Source: Triatoma infestans
Taxonomy: Eukaryota; Arthropoda; Insecta; Hemiptera; Reduviidae
DNA length: 64,000 nt
Reading direction: 5' to 3'
NCBI GenBank assembly: GCA_011037195.1
Contig: JAAEAF010003080.1
Location: forward strand, 79,686-143,685
The notes below the pieces were generated by a model. It worked only from the letters and a program-made list of their open reading frames with translations, did not search any database and was not told the origin of the DNA. Shown piece after piece: positions 63,061 to 64,000 of this stretch (its first letter is position 1; the number at the start of each line of letters is the position of its first letter). The position numbers and the translations under genes are program-made.

Positions 63061-63578
63061 CATTCTAATTCTAGATATCGGGCTTATTAGAGTTGAATGT
63101 TACTTTTACATACTACTAGTGAGAGAAAGTTATGTATAACTCAACTTGTGTGTGTGAAAGTTGAACTTTTTTTCACTAAATTTAGTATAATAATCGTCAT
63201 ATTATTCAATGATGGCAGGAAAAAAAAAAAAAAAAAGTCAGATATTTAAAGAATATTTTTAACGCCGTTAAAAAACACGAATAACTGGGGGAAAAAATAT
63301 TTAAATCAGCTCGCATTTCCAGTTTACCGATTTTCTTTTAAGTGAATATGAAAATTCGACACTTTGAAAATTAAATTAAATTAAATAAAGCTTAGATTAG
63401 GATGTGAAGAGTATAAAGCAGAGTGATTAAGATGTGAAGAGTTTTTCACCGCCTCAAAACATAAGGAATGGTACCGTCACCAAACTGAAATACTTGCAGA
63501 ATACTGGGTGAAACTAGTAGAAAATGATCGTTTATATTTATTTTGAAGAAAATAAACGATTTTATATTTACTTTTAGA
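63061..63578 (+). mobile_element. Family H debris and spacer
   Basis: 63115-63165 (AGTGAGAGAAAGTTATGTAT, TTGTGTGTGTGAAAG) is a family H 3' end; 63300-63345 holds CATTTCCAGTTTACCGATTT. The rest is unassigned. Confidence 0.4.
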
Positions 63579-63580
63579 TA

Positions 63581-64000
63581 CGAGGTGTGTAAATTAAGTA
63601 GAGACTGACTTTCTAGTGTTCGATCTGGCAACACTGGAGACGCGGCGCATGCGTGGTAGGGCAAGTAAACATCTGATACACGTCCAGTGCAAATTTGAAA
63701 ATGCTAGAGTTGTTGCACTGTCCGTAGTGACTTTTTCGTGAGCAAGGTTTTTTTCAGTGCGTTTTCAAAATTAGTGACATCATTTACGAGCAACGTTGTG
63801 CTATCAGGTTTTGCTTCAGCCTTGGGTAAAGTGCACGGAAACGTTTAAAAAACTGTGCCAGGCCTATGGAGACAATATTTTGTCGATAGCACAGGTTTTT
63901 AGGTGGTTTAAGTCGTTTGCAGAAGGAAGGGAATCAATTGAAGACGAGCCTCGCAGCGGACGGCCTTCATCTTCAAGAATCGACGAAAATGTTGGCAGAA
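63581..64000 (+). mobile_element. Mariner element, 5' end, cut by window edge
   Basis: Starts after TA (63579-63580) with CGAGGTGTGTAAATTAAGTA, the same kind of end as the mariner at 39883. Transposase N-terminus in two frames: [13 protein letters not shown], then [40 protein letters not shown] and [15 protein letters not shown]: the helix-turn-helix region and GRP hook. One frameshift lies at about 63830. The catalytic part would lie beyond 64000. Confidence 0.8.

Noticed and set aside
1..64000. CRISPR array or bacterial operons
   Set aside because: No regularly spaced identical short repeats; the genes, introns and transposons are those of an animal.

Overview
The window is AT-rich, repeat-dense animal DNA, almost certainly from an insect (possibly a hemipteran; that rank is a guess). 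Evidence: two conserved eukaryotic genes, one split by long AT-rich introns with GT/AG borders, and a repeat mix of mariner, Tc1, CR1-like and RTE-like LINEs, Penelope-like elements and tRNA-headed SINEs. Only two host genes are recognisable. Nearly everything else is transposon debris, mostly broken.

Host genes. At 25009-27279 (+) lies a complete, single-exon XPD/ERCC2 helicase (756 aa, TFIIH subunit), preceded by a probable short 5'UTR intron. Tail-to-tail with it, on the minus strand, is a seven-exon gene for a mitochondrial amidoxime reducing component (mARC, MOSC domain). Coding exons run from 46006 down to 27623 and join into 372 aa. Most of its exons were found by hand because they are shorter than the ORF cutoff. 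The two jobs (DNA repair/transcription versus molybdenum-dependent N-reduction) are unrelated; they are neighbours, not an operon. Inside mARC intron 4 lies an inverted, roughly 86% identical copy of exon 4 with its splice borders.

Repeat families. (i) Family H: a ~1 kb repeat in about 20 whole or partial copies. It has 12-bp subterminal inverted repeats, a hairpin near each end, a GT microsatellite, ~300-bp internal repeats and T-rich termini, an architecture resembling DINE-1/HINE (Helentron-associated) elements. (ii) Family F: a short fold-back element in eight copies with 13-15 bp target duplications and a hammerhead-ribozyme-like core; this is the most interesting candidate for an undescribed system. 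(iii) A 5'-truncated Penelope-like element with an intact GIY-YIG end (11793-12188). (iv) SINEs of at least two families.

Layout. 1-24 kb: LINE, mariner, Tc1, SINE, Penelope-like and family H/F copies. 24-46 kb: XPD and mARC with repeat-filled introns. 46-50 kb: a MITE-like element and an RTE-like LINE interrupted by a TIR element. 50-61 kb: family H copies, one split by a LINE with a 7-bp TSD, and a near-complete CR1-like LINE (54.7-59.2 kb) with intact ORF1 and frameshifted ORF2. 61-64 kb: family F, an RNase H-bearing LINE fragment and the start of a mariner. No functional rRNA, tRNA gene or CRISPR array was seen. All alignments were done by eye; coordinates of degenerate elements are approximate.
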